A stretch of DNA of 16,155 bases from Terriglobia bacterium (lineage in GTDB: Bacteria; Acidobacteriota; Terriglobia; UBA7540): positions 1-16,155 of the forward strand of contig JASHTR010000395.1 in assembly GCA_030040455.1 (NCBI GenBank), given 5' to 3'. The notes beneath the pieces are model-generated. The model saw only the letters and a program-made list of their open reading frames with translations. It did not search any database and was not told the origin of the DNA. Shown here in pieces: positions 15,657 through 16,155 of the stretch. The translations under genes were made by a program, and so were the position numbers. Position 1 is the stretch's first letter. Each line of letters begins with the position of its first letter.

Positions 15657-16155
15657 ATGAAACGTTGGGGAACATTAGCCTTGGTCTTGATTCTTCTCTG
15701 GGCCGCACAGGCCGGCTGGGCGGGGCCCGAGGAGGCAACTGCGGCACGCGCTGTGCCTGCCGCCACCTTCTCGCAATTTGGGTGCACTGGCTTTATCTCC
15801 GGCAAGCGCCTGGCGGGCGACATCCAGGTATTCAACGGAGCTGATAACAACCTCTATGAGCCTTTGCACCAGTTTGTATTGGGCGACTTCGTTTACCTGC
15901 GGCGGAAAGACCACCAAAGTTTTCGGGTGGGCGAGGCCTATTCCCTCGTGCGGCCGGAAACGGGCGGTCTCCTCGATCCTACATGGCTGCCGGGAAAAAT
16001 TGAGAACCAGATTCTTCCTCCCTCATCCTGGTACAAGCTCCAGAGGTTTGATATCAAGAGGCTGGGCTGGCCATACGATAATACGGGACTGGTGAGAGTG
16101 GAGAAGGTGGCCCCGCAAGGCGCGGTCGCCCGGATCATCTTCACCTGCAACGGCG
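15657..16155 (+). CDS. Secreted protein of unknown function (partial, C-terminus outside window)
   Basis: This frame is open from the ATG at 15657 to the window edge (166 codons). AGGAGGGG lies about 7 nt upstream, and a promoter-like region precedes it. Residues 1-22 (MKRW, a hydrophobic LALVLILLWAAQA, then GWAG) form a signal peptide. The mature part begins Ala-rich and then contains CTGFISGKRLAGDIQVFNG, a strand-rich section FVLGDFVYLRRKD followed by VGEAYSLVRP, and later GLVRVEKVAPQGAVARIIF. The GDFVYL...VGEAYSLVRP pattern resembles beta-barrel-like modules in surface or LysM-associated proteins of acidobacteria ('GD.VYL...VGD...YRP'). I do not recognise a named family. An envelope location is likely; the function is unknown. 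Confidence 0.75.
   Translation, partial: MKRWGTLALVLILLWAAQAGWAGPEEATAARAVPAATFSQFGCTGFISGKRLAGDIQVFNGADNNLYEPLHQFVLGDFVYLRRKDHQSFRVGEAYSLVRPETGGLLDPTWLPGKIENQILPPSSWYKLQRFDIKRLGWPYDNTGLVRVEKVAPQGAVARIIFTCNG

Overview
The window looks like chromosomal DNA from a GC-rich soil or sediment bacterium, most likely an acidobacterium (Terriglobia-type). This rests on gene content: a Tat-exported Gfo/Idh/MocA protein, a DUF6807 ('PmoA family') secreted protein, a GH78 rhamnosidase and a serine hydrolase-NamZ fusion. It also rests on short dispersed intergenic repeats of the 'CATTCTGAGCG...GAAGAATCC' and 'CGGGGTAGCGCAGC' kind, which I associate with such genomes. The assignment is an inference; there is no rRNA or other taxonomic marker here.

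Left part (1-7724) is sugar catabolism. On the minus strand are the start of a Tat-exported Gfo/Idh/MocA oxidoreductase (cut by the window edge), a secreted DUF6807 protein and a decayed C-terminal piece of a flavin amine oxidase. On the plus strand a zinc alcohol dehydrogenase is followed 16 bp later by a KduD-like short-chain dehydrogenase. Converging on them is a minus-strand pair: a secreted alpha-L-rhamnosidase (GH78), then 26 bp later a fumarylacetoacetate-hydrolase-family enzyme. A KduD-like SDR plus an FAH-family hydrolase beside a rhamnosidase fits the non-phosphorylated diketo-hydrolase route of L-rhamnose breakdown (LRA5/LRA6-type steps). The rhamnose link is inferred from context.

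Middle part (7725-12400): a divergent intergenic region with a candidate promoter and an inverted-repeat operator precedes a large secreted two-domain protein (beta-lactamase-fold serine hydrolase plus NamZ/DUF1343 exo-N-acetylmuramidase). A compact vapBC toxin-antitoxin operon follows, with a strong promoter overlapped by a 7-7-7 inverted repeat. Next is a 280-bp stretch packed with repeats: a dispersed repeat, a long-loop inverted repeat, two 24-nt tandem units and three 30-nt tandem units. The last 30-nt unit runs into, and supplies, the ribosome binding site of kdgD (5-dehydro-4-deoxyglucarate dehydratase), another sugar-acid enzyme.

Right part (12400-16155): a minus-strand pair comprising a polyprenyl glycosylphosphotransferase (WcaJ type, exopolysaccharide initiation) and a tightly coupled calcineurin-like phosphoesterase with a TTG start, preceded upstream by a Mn-type superoxide dismutase. 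After a 350-bp divergent intergenic region the window ends in the 5' part of a secreted protein of unknown function.

No tRNA, rRNA, CRISPR array, transposase, phage gene or replication origin was seen. No wholly new multi-gene defence or mobile system was recognised. The most unusual items are the repeat-built leader of kdgD, with compensatory changes between hairpin units, and the serine hydrolase-NamZ fusion.
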